Assembly (NCBI GenBank): GCA_004151065.3
Contig: NWUY0300031324.1
Coordinates: forward strand, 29,437 to 40,562
Direction of reading: 5' to 3'
DNA length: 11,126 bases
Source of the DNA: Larix sibirica
Lineage: Eukaryota; Streptophyta; Pinopsida; Pinales; Pinaceae
Shown here: in pieces, positions 1 through 7,957 of the stretch
Layout of the letters: every line of letters begins with the position of its first letter
How positions within the stretch are numbered: position 1 is the first letter of the stretch
Position numbers and translations under genes: made by a program
The notes under the pieces: model-generated
What the model was told of the DNA's origin: nothing
Databases searched by the model: none
What the model saw: only the letters and a program-made list of their open reading frames with translations

Positions 1-51
1 CTTGTTCTTTAGTTCATTTAGGGCAATTTTGGACCTAGTGTTTTTCGACAT
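1..51 (-). CDS. Possible N-terminus of an unrecognised gene, cut by the window edge
   Basis: On the minus strand an ATG at 51-49 opens 17 codons without a stop and leaves the window in frame. The peptide begins MSKNTRSKIALNELKNK, which is polar and basic, and I do not recognise it. Just upstream on the same strand (72-163) is a pyrimidine-rich stretch that could be a leader intron. The 1-390 region keeps many CpG dinucleotides, as expected of gene-proximal DNA rather than decayed transposon. The frame is too short to prove coding, and the call rests on context. It could also be chance in non-coding DNA. Confidence 0.3.
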   Translation of the reverse strand, partial: MSKNTRSKIALNELKNK

Positions 52-72
52 GATTGATAAAACTAGGAATTT

Positions 73-163
73 CTGATGAAAGCGACAAAAAAAATTTAAT
101 TAAACGGATTTAAGTTTCTGAATTTATGAAAATAGTTGATAAAAGAAGCGAAAAAAAACCTAC
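73..163 (-). other. Candidate 5'-leader intron
   Basis: On the minus strand the sequence reads CAG|GTAGGTTTTTTTT at the right end (CAG at 166-164, GT at 163-162). It ends in a pyrimidine-rich CTTTCATCAG, with the AG at 74-73. This gives a 91-nt intron of good plant form ending 21 nt before the ATG at 51. The donor is strong and the acceptor reasonable. No transcript evidence is available here, so this is inference from splice-site shape and position. Confidence 0.28.
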
Positions 164-402
164 CTGTAAACCGATGAAGGAGGTAAATTTGTGAACAAAG
201 TGAAAAATCCGCAGTAAAATTCTTTCATCGAAATGAAATTTATAATTCGATAATGGTGAGAAATAATAAAAATTCAGAACATTTAACCAACTGTGAGATC
301 AATCGGGACGACAAATCTCAAAAGAATCGACGGTTGAGATTAAAATGAGACAAAGCGGAAAAGAAATTGTGGGAGCGATTTTTTTAGATTTCGATTTTGG
401 TT
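164..402. other. Non-coding stretch, possible promoter or 5' leader of the left-edge gene
   Basis: No convincing open frame is present. The minus strand has pyrimidine-rich runs, and at about 328-345 a sequence reading close to CTCAACCGTCGATTC, a style of sequence common in plant promoter and leader DNA. CpG dinucleotides are frequent compared with the rest of the window. No TATA box could be fixed with confidence. Confidence 0.25.
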
Positions 403-885
403 GCCGCAATATGCAATCCACATTGCAGAATGCAGAAATGCGGAAGTGTGAATTTTAGTTTGAATGATTTATTGTTTCCGCAATCCGCAGTCGAGAAAGC
501 GGAGCGGGAAAATTATAGAAAAAATCAATCTTTCCGCAATCCGCATTGCGGGTTGCAGAATTGCGGGATGCAATTTTAATTTGTTTATTTTGTTTTCCGA
601 TTTCCACAATCCGCAATTGTGGGTTGTGGAACCGAAATTGGTTTTTATTTTGAAAAATAGTTTCCGACTTCCGCAATCCGCATTGCGAAATGCGGAAACG
701 GAAAATTAAACGCGATTTTATTGAACAAATGATTCCCTACATTTGCAATCCCCAATTACGGATTGCGGGTTACAGAAAAGGAAACTCGAAATTTAATGAT
801 TTCCGACTTCCGCAATCCGCAATGCGGATTGCGGAAACAACATGTTTAAAAGAAAAAAATTATGTTTTCCGCAGTTCACAAAACG
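403..885. repeat. Array of about eight degenerate palindromic units (TTCCGCAATCCGCA-type)
   Basis: Units built on TTTCCGCAATCCGCA followed by its inverted copy start near 403, 475, 531, 595, 661, 742, 799 and 865, an average of about 66 bp apart. Each has a G+C-rich dyad of about 30-44 bp separated by AT-rich sequence. The best unit is a perfect 29-bp inverted repeat at 808-836. The unit at 661-704 is nested: outer arms TTTCCG (661-666) and CGGAAA (699-704), inner arms TTCCGCA (669-675) and TGCGGAA (691-697). The units at 403, 475 and 742 are more decayed and the last is a half unit. Short reading frames through the array are by-products of the repeat and are not called as genes. Confidence 0.85.
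808..836. repeat. Perfect 29-bp inverted repeat (14-bp arms, 1-base centre)
   Basis: The left arm TTCCGCAATCCGCA (808-821) is exactly complementary to the right arm TGCGGATTGCGGAA (823-836) around a single A at 822. It could extrude as a cruciform or fold as a hairpin in RNA. It is the best-preserved unit of the array and probably close to the ancestral form. Confidence 0.95.
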
Positions 886-890
886 CGTAA

Positions 891-1056
891 AAACAAGATT
901 TTTTTAGCAAATTTTATTAAATCCAAAGCATGAAAAGACTTGAGAATAAAGACAACAATCATGACACCCCATAAACAAGATAAGAAAATTCGAGATTCCC
1001 TTCACAATAAGTAACTAGGGCTCCCATTTTAATTAATAAAATGGGATATGTTGTGC
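891..1056 (-). other. Decayed end of the retroelement fragment, possible start of protease
   Basis: The recognisable gag linker reads up to minus-strand NIHRIII near 1075-1057 and then hits a stop. In the related plant Ty3/gypsy polyproteins I know, this position leads into the protease region with an Asp-x-Gly-Ala-Ser type active site. A different minus frame remains open for a few dozen codons (1147-959), but no clear protease motif survives. The homology is lost before the palindrome array at 885, so the junction lies between about 890 and 1050. Confidence 0.4.
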
Positions 1057-3862
1057 TTACAACACTATGATAATTCGGTGAATATTTAATCTTCCAGTTG
1101 AAACTTGTATCTGAAAAGTTGCATGCTGAGGTGGTTGAGGCTTCCACTTGTCTAAATTTAACGTTAATAGTTTAATGCCCAAGGGATCCATGGCCCTTAT
1201 AACCGAAAGTAGGGTCTTTTGTTGAGTAGGACAACTTTGGAGGACTTCAAGGGTGGACATTGCACAAGGAGCTTGGGCCAAATATTCCACTATGCTATAA
1301 TTTTGGGTAGCATGTGCATTTGGATTGTACATGGATTTTTTAGAACACCTTTTGGTATTCTTTGCATAGTATCATTCATTGGTTTCTCTATGTGTAATGG
1401 TTGAGTTGTTTCAGATTCAGGTCTTTCCTTTCCTTTAGATCCAGATGTGGTTGAATCATTGTTTTTATTCCTTGTCTGGAGGTTCATTTCTTGGTGACAC
1501 ATGACCACTTTGATTTGGCTTGGATTTCCCCTTTTCGAATATGCACCTGGGTTTCCCCCTTGCTAGGTTGCATGATTTGGGTGAGCAGTAGCAATCATTT
1601 GCTGTTGCTGCGGAGGGAACAAATTAGTTAGCATGACTAGTTACTTGGTAGCTTCATGTTGTGCTAATAACCATTTAGCAACTTCTAGTTTAGGGCATAA
1701 GTAGGTCAAGTAATCCTCTGTGCATAGGTTGCATGGGAACTTAGCCTTCTTCTTTTCTTTTTTACCCCCACCAACGTTTTTATTGTTATTGTTATTCGCA
1801 TTATTATTTCCCATATTCCCATTTTTCTTATTTTTATTTTTCTTCGCTCTGGGTTGTTGGTTTCCCTTTGCATTAGCCGTCTATACTGACAAAAATTCTA
1901 TGGGAGGGTTGGGTTTGGGGTTTTTGTTATTGTTTTTCTTGGCTATATGTGCATTCTGGTTGCTACCTTGACAAGCCATGACATTTTCAACTGAACCAAT
2001 TACATCACCAACATGAGGTCTAGGTGTTGGTTTAGTCAGATCGTTATCTGCTCTAGTAACAATAGGCAAAATCTCATACAACATTCTTGAATGGGAATAC
2101 ACCAAATCAAGCTCTTGAGCCTTAATAATGGATTGCTCTTCTATTTGTACTCCTAAGAGGGCCAAATCCTTTGCAATGAAAGGTTAAAATTATTTAATGA
2201 ACCAATTAGTTAAGAACTAATCAGGGATTTGTGCCTTTATTAAACTATGTCTCCTTCTCTATTCATGAATGTGATCGAAGATGTGCATAGACTTATCTTG
2301 TTTGAATGAAGCGAGGAGTTCTGTTCCATTCTCATAACAGACCAATAACTGGAAATGATTTAAGAATGTCATTACAATCGCATTGAAGTTCTGAAAGGAA
2401 GCTCATGGTAACTCAATGTCATTTTGTTGCTACCCCTGTTAGGATCCTTTGGAAGAGATGTAACCTAATGGAATCATCCATCAAGGAGTTCGAAGAATAC
2501 CAATTATGGAATATCATTACATGGTTTGCCAGGTATTATTTAGGCTTCCCTTCAAACTTAGTTATGTTTGAAGGAAGTTTAGTAGGGATAGGGGGCCATG
2601 TAGGATCGTGTAACACTGGGTCATTTGTTAGCTTCATCAAATCTGGAAAATTCAAAGTAGCTAAGAAGGGTAGCTTTGTTTGTGCCATATAAGTCCAAGC
2701 CCCGGGAGCATTTGTTGCCCATTGGTTTGTACTAATAAAATATTGGACTAGTATATAAGGATTCCCAAGAATTGTGAAAGGTTGACTATTCTATCCAACG
2801 TTTTGATTCTAATTGAATAGCATTTGTATAAATGGCATCATATTGCCTCCAGGTATTCCCCCATGAATGGTTTGATTCCTTGAGGGGTAATAACATTAGA
2901 AGGATTGACCATGTTCATCCCTTCTGCAGATGAAGGAATATTTCCTTGGTGCGTATTATGCCTCCAGGGAAATCTGACACTAGTGCCCCCTATTCCAGGA
3001 TTAATTGTATTTCCATACAACACATTTTATCTTAAAGGGGCACCAGTTTTCATTCCTCCCATTCCTTGGAAAAGCATGTTCATATGAGTTGTGTTGGAGC
3101 TAGGAAATACCCTAGTCACTGTAGACAGGTTGGGTATGGACATGTATCCACTATAGGGTGAGAAATCATATGATGGAATTGATAGGCCACTGCTAAAGGT
3201 AGTAATGTTTGCTGTAATGGGAGGAATATTGGCATTCTCAAGTTGGAAACCTAGAAATATCATCCCAAAGTAGAAGGGGTTGGTGCCTTGTGGCATAGGT
3301 GAAGCCTCTCTATTAAACACCATTGAAGACGGTGGGAACCATCCAAACTCTACTGGATATGACATATTTATGTTTTCATCACCTATGGGATTATAACTGA
3401 CTGGGGTTGTAACCCCTCCAGTGATAGGTGCCTCCCTTGTGTTGTCCACACTAGCCCACTCAGATGGTGAATTTTTAAGTCTAGGGGTACATAACCCAAG
3501 TTCTTGGTTATGAACAAAATTATGAATCTGTGATGGGTTTAACAACCCTTTAGGGTCTGAAATATCCTCTATAGAAATATGACATAATTTCTCCTTGGGT
3601 TGAGAAGATGTGGCCCTGGGGGAGTTGTTCAATTTTCCCTAAGTGTCACTAGGGTGTCCTTCCTCGGAGGAACTCTTAGACTCACTAGAACTTGAACGAC
3701 TTTCTTCTTCTTTGTGTTCTATTTATGGTTCTTGGTTTTCCTCCTTGATCCTTGAGGGGGTAGATCACTATAATCCAGTTTTATCCTTATTGTAGGTAAC
3801 TCTCTCTTTTCAGGAGAAAGTTGTTAAATCCTTTTAGACCTATGTAAAGGTTGATTGGCCAT
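1057..3862 (-). pseudogene. gag: Ty3/gypsy gag polyprotein pseudogene
   Basis: The start is the ATG at 3862-3860 (MANQPLHRSKRI, then TAA). The frame then reads on through ELPTIRIKLDYSDLPPQGSR to a TAG near 3720. After a frame change, a Glu/Ser-rich segment leads into a long Pro/Ser/Asn-rich N-terminal region (3720-2838) with in-frame stops. The gag core follows after another shift: LPFLATLNFPDL, HDPTWPPIPTKLPS and SNSLMDDSIRL in one frame (about 2700-2440), then FNAIVMTFLNHFQ, ENGTELLASFKQ and HIHE*RRRHSLIKAQIPD in another (about 2390-2220). From 2165 to 1290 one frame holds IIKAQELDLVYSHS, an Asn/Lys-rich basic linker and a cysteine motif at about 1732-1694. A last shift near 1320 gives NPNAHATQNYSIVEYLAQAPC and the linker to protease. 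Gag would form the virus-like particle and bind genomic RNA, but this copy cannot. Confidence 0.9.
1694..1732 (-). other. Decayed cysteine/histidine knuckle of gag
   Basis: The minus strand reads CNLCTEDYLTYLC, preceded by a Lys-rich stretch. In relatives I know the two Tyr positions are usually His (C-x2-C-x3-H-x2-H-x-C arrangement). Both Tyr codons (TAC) differ from a His codon (CAC) by one C-to-T change, so the metal ligands were probably lost by cytosine deamination. The His consensus comes from family knowledge and the Tyr residues are seen directly. Confidence 0.6.
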
Positions 3863-5649
3863 GGTGTCCTACTGAAGACACAAATGAAGAAGCTTAAAAA
3901 TTTAAGAAATAAAACAAATATCACGTGCTAAAATTTCCTAAAAATATTTACACAAGCAAAAATACTCTCCCAATGACAAGCACTTGGTTTTTTAGGACCA
4001 AATACTGTTCAATGAAGAGCCGCAATTAAGGGTCTTCTAGAGGTAAGCCTAGGATGATTAGGGCCCAAGTCCAACAAAAAAAGATTGAAATTGAAAGTTA
4101 CAGTAACCCTCTCGCAACAATCACCAAGGGTGCAAGCACTTGCCTTCAACAAATACCCTCCCAAGGATTTGAGACGAAGATTCTACATCTATCTCAAGTG
4201 CCGCAAGATATTCCCTTTGCAGCAACCTGTGAGGATCCTAGGAAAGGTAACTAAGGTCACCACTTCACATTTGGTAGTTGGGTAGAACAATCATTGGAAA
4301 GAGATTCTGCAAATGGGTAGGGAATGTAGGACACAAGTCCTAGACCCAAAGCTGTCAATGAGCAGTGGTGTCACCCCGAGGACTTGCAATGCCTGAACAA
4401 ATCCCAAACTCCCATAACCCCACTAATCCAAGCAATAGGGGACAATTTTCGCACTTGGACTAACTTTACCTACCGCTTGACACCCATGTTAGAGGTGCTT
4501 TCCCAACAAGTACTTCATGATACTAAAGGATTTAACACTCTTTAATTGTTCCTAGTCTCAATCTTATGTGGCATTGGAGGAGTTATCTCACAACACCTAT
4601 CTCCCAGGTCTTAGAACCTAGACTATTAGATGAGTTTCTATCCAAAGAAAATACCCTAGATTCTTTACAATGCTTTTTGCTTCTTAAAAATAGCAATTTC
4701 AAAGTCTTTTTCATAAAAGAGGAAATTAAGTGCAACTAAAGATATTCCAATGCAAATGCACTTGTCCACACTCTGTAAAATGAAAGACGAAGCACTTATT
4801 AAACCACATAATCAACTCTTTCAATGCAGATGCAATCTACCAATTTTTCGTTTTTCAAACCAAATACAACTTAATGAGATCCTTTTTTTTTTGCTTTTTG
4901 ATGAAAATGAAACTTTTGAACAACAAATTAAACTAATGCAAGCAACAAAAATGAGAAAGATATGCCTATCACTATGGTGAAAACAACTTATAACACTAGA
5001 CTGTTTGACCACAAGCCAAAGCTAAGTTCAAGAAGAAACAAGTTCTTAGACTCAAAGAAGTTAATAGGTCTACTAGGTGACAAGGTTTTGGAAGCCAATT
5101 TTGTTTTCAAGTAGGGATAACCCGGAGCACAAACAACTTGATTATGCTCTGAGTTTTCACACTCGAGGATTATCAATCACTCAAATAGATGAAAAGCAAA
5201 CAAGTTTCAAAACACCTTGACACACTTTTCATGAAAATATGACTCAATCTTAAGACAAACAAAATCAAATACCACCCAGACTAATCAAAGAGGACCAAGA
5301 AAGCTTCTAAAATAGTCAAACAATCCAACAAGCTCAAGGTTTTTTAGAAAAAATAGGGGAGAACTCAAAAAAATTCCAAAGTTCAGGTAATTCACACTTG
5401 TCCAGAGGGTTGGGTACGGACCATTCGCTCCTGTTATCACTATATGGTGCAAATAGACCCTATCATTCGCACCTCTAAGTACTACATGGTGTGAATAGCT
5501 CCTGAAGTGGACTAACAAAGTAATTTGTTTAGAAAGCTCTCAAAATTTTGGGATTTTTCAAGTAACTAAGGTATGATCAAATCTATTAGATATTGATACA
5601 CCCAATTCAAACTAAAAAATCAATCAACAAATCCCTACATAGGTTGGTT
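3863..5649 (-). other. Long retroelement leader between PBS and gag
   Basis: About 1.8 kb separates the primer-binding-site remnant from the gag ATG, far longer than in most plant elements. No reading frame here is convincing: open stretches at 4054-4285, 4750-5012 and 4988-5176 are short and resemble no protein I know. The segment would hold untranslated leader and packaging signals. It also carries two dyad repeats at 5423-5496. A decayed extra ORF before gag, known from some Ty3/gypsy lineages, cannot be excluded. Confidence 0.55.
5423..5496. repeat. Two tandem dyads, 42-bp period, 14-base spacer
   Basis: Copy 1 has arms ATTCGCTCC (5423-5431) and GGTGCAAAT (5446-5454). Copy 2 has ATTCGCACC (5465-5473) and GGTGTGAAT (5488-5496). 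Each pair is separated by exactly 14 bases. Copy 2 arms match at 8 of 9 positions, copy 1 at 7 of 9. The 42-bp units agree at about 29 positions. They lie in the retroelement leader and resemble repeats at 6387-6639. Confidence 0.75.
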
Positions 5650-5669
5650 GATCCCTAGTATGGTTGCCA
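5650..5669 (-). promoter_or_regulatory. Degenerate primer binding site, tRNA-Arg type
   Basis: The minus strand reads TGGCAACCATACTAGGGATC, four bases inside the proposed LTR end (...CAACA, GAAC, TGG...). It agrees at about 14 of 20 positions with TGGCGACTCCGCTGGGGATC, a form I associate with tRNA-Arg priming in some plant Ty3/gypsy elements. The TGG start complements the CCA tail of a tRNA. Its placement next to CA and upstream of gag supports the call. The tRNA assignment is from memory and is less sure than the site itself. Confidence 0.55.
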
Positions 5670-5673
5670 GTTC

Positions 5674-6263
5674 TGTTGTTTGGAAATAAATCCTATGACT
5701 AGGGCAAGATCACCAACTTACCAAAACAAAGGAGACTAACTTAATTGATTGTGTCTACAAGTAGATTTAGACTCTTAAAAATGCATAAGACCATATAAGA
5801 GCTTCAATAAGCAAATCTAACTACAAATGAGATTATGGAGACAAGAGGTGTGTACCTTTTTCGAAGGTTTTCCTAGTTGTTCCTTTATCTTTCTCTCAAT
5901 ATGCTCCTTGATGCACAACGTTTACTTGTGAAACTAACAACCAACCTTTCTCAAGGAAATTTGACACTTTATAAAGAACGTAAATGGAATGAAAATGAAT
6001 AGTACATTAACTAACTAATCAAATTCTAAACATCCTTACTATCAAACTACAATTACAAGAACATTGAGTTGGGGGAGGGAACGATGTCAAATATCGATTA
6101 AACAGTGAAACAAGTACAAGTTTACTTTCTCACTGCTCGACACCTTATTGAACTAGAAGATTCTGATCTCTATGCTCATGCACTCTGACGATCCCACTCT
6201 AGTCCACTAGTTGTATATGAGGGAGGTACTTTGGTATTCAGAGATACAAGGGGGTCAACAACA
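5674..6263 (-). mobile_element. Proposed 5' LTR (590 bp)
   Basis: Read on the minus strand, the segment begins TGTTGTTGACCCCC (from 6263) and ends CCAAACAACA (at 5674), giving 7-bp terminal inverted repeats TGTTGTT/AACAACA with the canonical TG...CA ends. It sits directly before the primer-binding remnant. A TATA box lies in the middle, leaving about 290 bp of U3 and about 260 bp of R-U5, a normal layout. No second LTR is present, so the outer end is a proposal. A longer LTR reaching the repeats at 6387-6639 is the main alternative. Confidence 0.6.
5967..5976 (-). promoter_or_regulatory. TATA box of the LTR promoter
   Basis: The minus strand reads TTCTTTATAAAGTGTC. Transcription would be expected to start about 25-35 bases downstream, near 5935-5945, leaving an R-U5 of about 260 nt before the LTR end. 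The core is self-complementary (CTTTATAAAG). This is inferred from sequence and position only. Confidence 0.5.
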
Positions 6264-6386
6264 AGGATTGCTAATGGAAAGGGATGAAGGGCGTGTGAGT
6301 GATTACTCCATCATAACTTTGGATGTTCCAGGTCCCCCTCCTGGTCCATTTCATCTCCCTTTTATGTGAGAAGAAAATAGTTGTAA

Positions 6387-6639
6387 ATGGTTACCAGATG
6401 ATTTGGGGAGTTGCAAATTGGGAAATTAGTTTGTAAAACTTCCTTAACTCCCATATGTCAAATTTTTATAAATTTTTCACGAAATTATGGGGAATTCACA
6501 CTTAATTCATAGGAAACATGCAGTTGATTCACTTCTTGTCAATGTGCAAGATGTGAATGATTAGATTTTGATGCATTTGTTCCTAATGAACTAGCAAGGT
6601 GCAAATGGTTCACTCCCAATGATTTGGTAGGGTGCAAAT
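6387..6639. repeat. Cluster of 9-14-9 dyad repeats beside the LTR
   Basis: Units of 32 bases, made of a 9-base arm, 14-base spacer and 9-base arm, occur at 6387-6418, 6494-6525, 6527-6558, 6575-6606 and 6608-6639. Two neighbouring pairs are offset by exactly 33 bp. The right arm is GGTGCAAAT in the last two and GTTGCAAAT in the first. The best hairpin is 6527-6558, with arms ATTCACTTC and GATGTGAAT (8 of 9 complementary). The units at 6387 and 6494 fold poorly and are included by similarity. The same arms and spacer length occur in the leader dyads at 5423-5496. Confidence 0.65.
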
Positions 6640-7000
6640 TTGACTTAGATTAGGTTTACAACTCTCAAAATGAGGAATGATGCTCGGATTTCATTTTCAA
6701 GGATCAGGACCATTAATAGGGGTCAAATGATAGGATCTTTCGTCCATAAGTGCCATTTTTTGTGAGTGAACAATGACACTTTTGAGTGTCGTCTTTTGAA
6801 CTATCGTCACAGACGAAGAAGTGTCGATTTGATCTATAACATAGTTTGTAAAACATATTTCATAATCTGTATATTTCATTATGCATGTCTTTTCTTGATA
6901 GAAGATGGTTGATACAAGATCAGAGAAAAACACTTGTAGCAATGAGCTCAAAGGAAGCACATCCCAACAAAAGAACATGGAAAGTTACTTGAAGTTTTAA
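6640..7000. other. No supported gene; small hairpin at 6775-6790
   Basis: GACACT-TTTG-AGTGTC (6775-6790) is a perfect 6-bp stem with a 4-base loop. Several CpG sites survive between 6740 and 6825, unlike the AT-rich DNA that follows. A 31-codon plus frame at 6905-7000 starts MVDTRSEKN in good initiation context (AAGATGG). Its first residues resemble the starts of some plant gag proteins, but it stops at once and nothing recognisable follows. Confidence 0.3.
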
Positions 7001-7501
7001 TATAAAAACATATTTGAATTGTTTGTAGTTTAAATGATGTGTATTGGTTAATGTGTGTCATGCAAAGCAAATTTTTAGAAAAACTTGATAAGATTGTTTG
7101 CAATCTTATTGGAAAAGAGTATAGAAGATTTATGGAAATGTTGCAAAGAAGGAAATTGTATGGAACAAAGGTGATAACACAATTTTTCTTTGACTTTTTA
7201 CTAATAATATACTTCTTAACAATAATAGCTAACATGTTCCAAACATTCAATTTTGCATATGTTCAATGCACTAATATATTGTTTTTAAATCAAACTGTTT
7301 TTTTTTCTTTATTTTCAAATGATTTTAAAATGTCTATTTATTCATTTATTTTAAATTAATAAATATTTTGAATTAATAAAAAAATTAAAATAAGATTCAT
7401 TTTTAATTTCAATAAATAAATTAAAAAACTTTTTAAAAATATTTCGAATAAATAATATTGTTGGTGGTATTATTATATTAATTGTCAACCTTAAAAAAAT
7501 C

Positions 7502-7575
7502 GCTTGAAGTGATAAACTAACTCTAAAGGAGTGCTAATTTAAAAAAGGTGCTTAAAGTGATAAACTAACTCTAAA
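7502..7575. repeat. 26-bp direct repeat, 48-bp offset
   Basis: The sequence GCTTGAAGTGATAAACTAAC and the six bases after it (7502-7527) recur at 7550-7575 with a single G/A difference. The flanking bases drift, which suggests a small tandem duplication with a 48-bp period. Confidence 0.85.
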
Positions 7576-7590
7576 TGATTATTAATTTTA

Positions 7591-7957
7591 AGGTCAATTT
7601 TAATATTTTGTTTGTAACCATGCTCACCTTTAGGATATGGTTTAAACAAATTGTAATTTTTGCCTCATAAAAAAGGTGCTATTACAAATATAACTTTTTG
7701 ATTTAGGGTTAATTTTAAGGTTTGGTTGTATCCCTTTTAATGGTTAAGGATACATTTTTTTTTAAAAAATTAAATTTTAAATTGAGATATTAAATAAAAA
7801 GTGAAAATGGTGTTAATGATAATACCACTTTTAGATTCAGGAGCAATTTAAAGGTTTTTTCTAAGCGGTATTATAGGTTTTTAAATCCATGGTTGTAAAA
7901 TGTTGTAGTTTTAACTTTTAAACATATTTTTTTATTCAAGGGTTGATTTTAAAGTTT
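7591..7957. repeat. Degenerate AGGGTTAATTTTAAGGTTT repeats
   Basis: Related 19-base cores lie at 7591-7609, 7705-7723, 7839-7857 and 7939-7957. Around two of them, the 49-base blocks 7675-7723 and 7809-7857 agree at 36 positions without gaps. Spacing is irregular (114, 134, 100), so this is an old, drifted array or related insertions rather than a clean satellite. Confidence 0.55.

Larger units (their letters stand above)
960..6263 (-). mobile_element. 5' half of a decayed Ty3/gypsy-type LTR retrotransposon
   Basis: In minus-strand order the fragment shows a proposed LTR (6263-5674), a primer-binding-site remnant (5669-5650), a long leader (5649-3863) and gag (3862-1057). The gag core has residues of the kind typical of plant Ty3/gypsy gag, and a basic linker with a cysteine motif follows. 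There is no pol, polypurine tract or 3' LTR: the copy is truncated near 900-1050, next to the palindrome array. Many stops and several frame changes show that it is old and inactive. The LTR outer boundary is inferred from terminal inverted repeats, not from comparing two LTRs. Confidence 0.8.

Noticed and set aside
403-885. CRISPR-like appearance of evenly spaced palindromic repeats
   Set aside because: Repeats are highly divergent, spacers are AT-rich and variable in length, no cas genes are present and the context is a plant genome.
397-890. Overlapping short frames of 60-81 codons on both strands with repeated RNPQ/RIAG-like peptides
   Set aside because: They are translations of the palindromic repeat units, which carry no stop in several frames.
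1720-1971. Plus-strand frame of 83 codons, rich in Phe and Leu, looking like a membrane protein
   Set aside because: It is the antisense of the Asn/Lys-rich gag linker; AAN and AAR codons read backward as Phe/Leu. The gag frame on the other strand explains it.
3027-3632. 201-codon minus frame as an independent gene
   Set aside because: It is the N-terminal part of the gag pseudogene. The first codon is TTG, and the same frame continues upstream past a stop.
6697-6978. Minus-strand frame of 93 codons
   Set aside because: There is no recognisable motif. Its composition is not distinctive and it overlaps non-coding sequence with hairpins.
6905-7000. 31-codon frame starting MVDTRSEKN
   Set aside because: The start resembles some plant gag N-termini, but the frame stops at once and no gag follows, so it is too short to support.
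7039-7359. Plus-strand frame of 106 codons
   Set aside because: The second half is Phe/Ile/Asn-rich from AT-rich DNA, and no domain or good context is visible.
7700-7712. TTTAGGG telomere-like heptamer
   Set aside because: A single copy within an AT-rich repeat core; there is no tandem telomeric array.
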